A stretch of DNA of 64,000 nt from Gymnorhina tibicen (Eukaryota; Chordata; Aves; Passeriformes; Artamidae). The DNA is taken from the NCBI GenBank assembly GCA_013399875.1, contig VXAZ01006882.1, positions 186,001-250,000 on the forward strand. Reading direction: 5' to 3'. This document shows positions 63,401-64,000 of the stretch, piece after piece. Below the pieces are notes generated by a model. It searched no databases, had not been told where the DNA came from, and saw only the letters and a program-made list of their open reading frames with translations. The position numbers were made by a program, and so were the translations under genes. Position 1 is the first letter of the stretch, and each line of letters begins with the position of its first letter.

Positions 63401-64000
63401 AATAACAAGGAGAAAATCTAGAGAGGATGAGAAATTGCAAGGCTTGAGTGTGTTTTGTTTTGGTAATTTAACTTCCCATATTCTTTTGGTGCCATCTTAA
63501 TAGGGAAGGTAGTGCCATGAAAATTGCTAGAAAGCTGTGCCCAGAGTCTGCCCAGACACACAGTGAAAACATCCATGCAAAAGGTGGTATTTGTCTGGGT
63601 GGAGGAGTTTTTTGTACTTTTGATTGAAGGGAGAGTATATACATAATGCCGTTTAGTTTCTGAGCCAGAATGCTAAAGAAAACTTCTTGGCAATAGAATA
63701 GATGACACTCCTGTATCAGCAGAAAGTGGCTTTTCTGTTCTAAAAGCTTGCAAACTCTTAAAGCAGTGGTAGTAACAAAGTGTTAAAACATCTGTCTAAT
63801 GTATGAATTTTTGTATCCTAAGTGAACCTAGAAAACTTCTTAACTTTATGCTTGAATGAGAAAATGCTTGTTGACAGGTCTAGTCATGCTCAGGAAATGT
63901 GTATTTTCAGGACACTGGCATACTGTACCCAAAAATTAGAATAATGAAACAGGCCTCTTTAAAGGATGTTAAATTGCTGATTTGCTGCAGAAGTAATTGT

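Larger units (their letters stand above)
57892..64000 (+). other. COL4A5 intron 1, distal part, no exon seen
   Basis: AT-rich intronic sequence. Paired palindromes lie at 58,343-58,396, TGG repeats at about 58,619-58,631, and a weak CR1 remnant at about 60,345-60,420. I looked for a short cysteine-rich exon leading into Gly-X-Y repeats and did not find one, so COL4A5 exon 2 is probably beyond the right edge. Confidence 0.5.

Noticed and set aside
1..64000. Bacterial-style systems (CRISPR, operons, toxin-antitoxin, prophage)
   Set aside because: No spaced direct repeats, no closely packed ORFs with ribosome-binding sites; splice signals, CR1 and LTR elements show vertebrate nuclear DNA.

Overview
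The window looks like nuclear DNA from a bird, most likely a passerine. The support is CR1 LINE 3' ends with the (ATTCTGTG)n tail, several long LTRs with clean target-site duplications, low gene density, and a short GC-rich CpG island next to AT-rich introns. No bacterial-type gene, rRNA, tRNA or CRISPR array was seen.

The only host genes I can support are two type IV collagen genes arranged head to head, best read as COL4A6 (minus strand) and COL4A5 (plus strand). They share a CpG-island promoter at about 50,930-52,350. COL4A6 begins at 51,197. Its signal peptide is split over two exons separated by a 77-bp intron, then a 44.5-kb intron (6,606-51,057) leads to the exon at 6,522-6,605, which encodes the cysteine-rich N-terminal 7S segment. 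COL4A5 starts at 51,948 with a 30-codon signal-peptide exon; its next exon lies beyond position 64,000. Most of the window is therefore COL4A6 introns 2 and 3 plus COL4A5 intron 1. In basement membranes these chains form the alpha5-alpha5-alpha6 collagen IV trimer, which fits their joint control.

The introns hold LTR elements whose ends can be fixed to the base: 13,125-13,646 (522 bp), 14,562-15,679 (1,118 bp), 30,061-30,582 (522 bp, 6-bp TSD), 45,546-47,001 (about 1.4 kb), and a defective provirus at 54,508-57,886 (minus strand) inside COL4A5 intron 1. The provirus has a full 5' LTR, a tRNA-Lys-like primer-binding site, broken gag and protease, and a truncated reverse transcriptase whose YxDD box reads YIDG. 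Its 3' LTR is reduced to about 25 bp, yet both ends carry the same 5-bp TSD. There are also two clear CR1 fragments, one weak CR1 remnant, a 50-bp minisatellite and several perfect or near-perfect palindromes.

Three single Ns are present. Two of them bracket an exact 147-bp copy of sequence found 400 bp downstream, which looks like an assembly error. The third sits at the -3 position of the COL4A6 start codon. Beyond these features I saw no convincing new coding system; nearly all remaining short ORFs look like chance.
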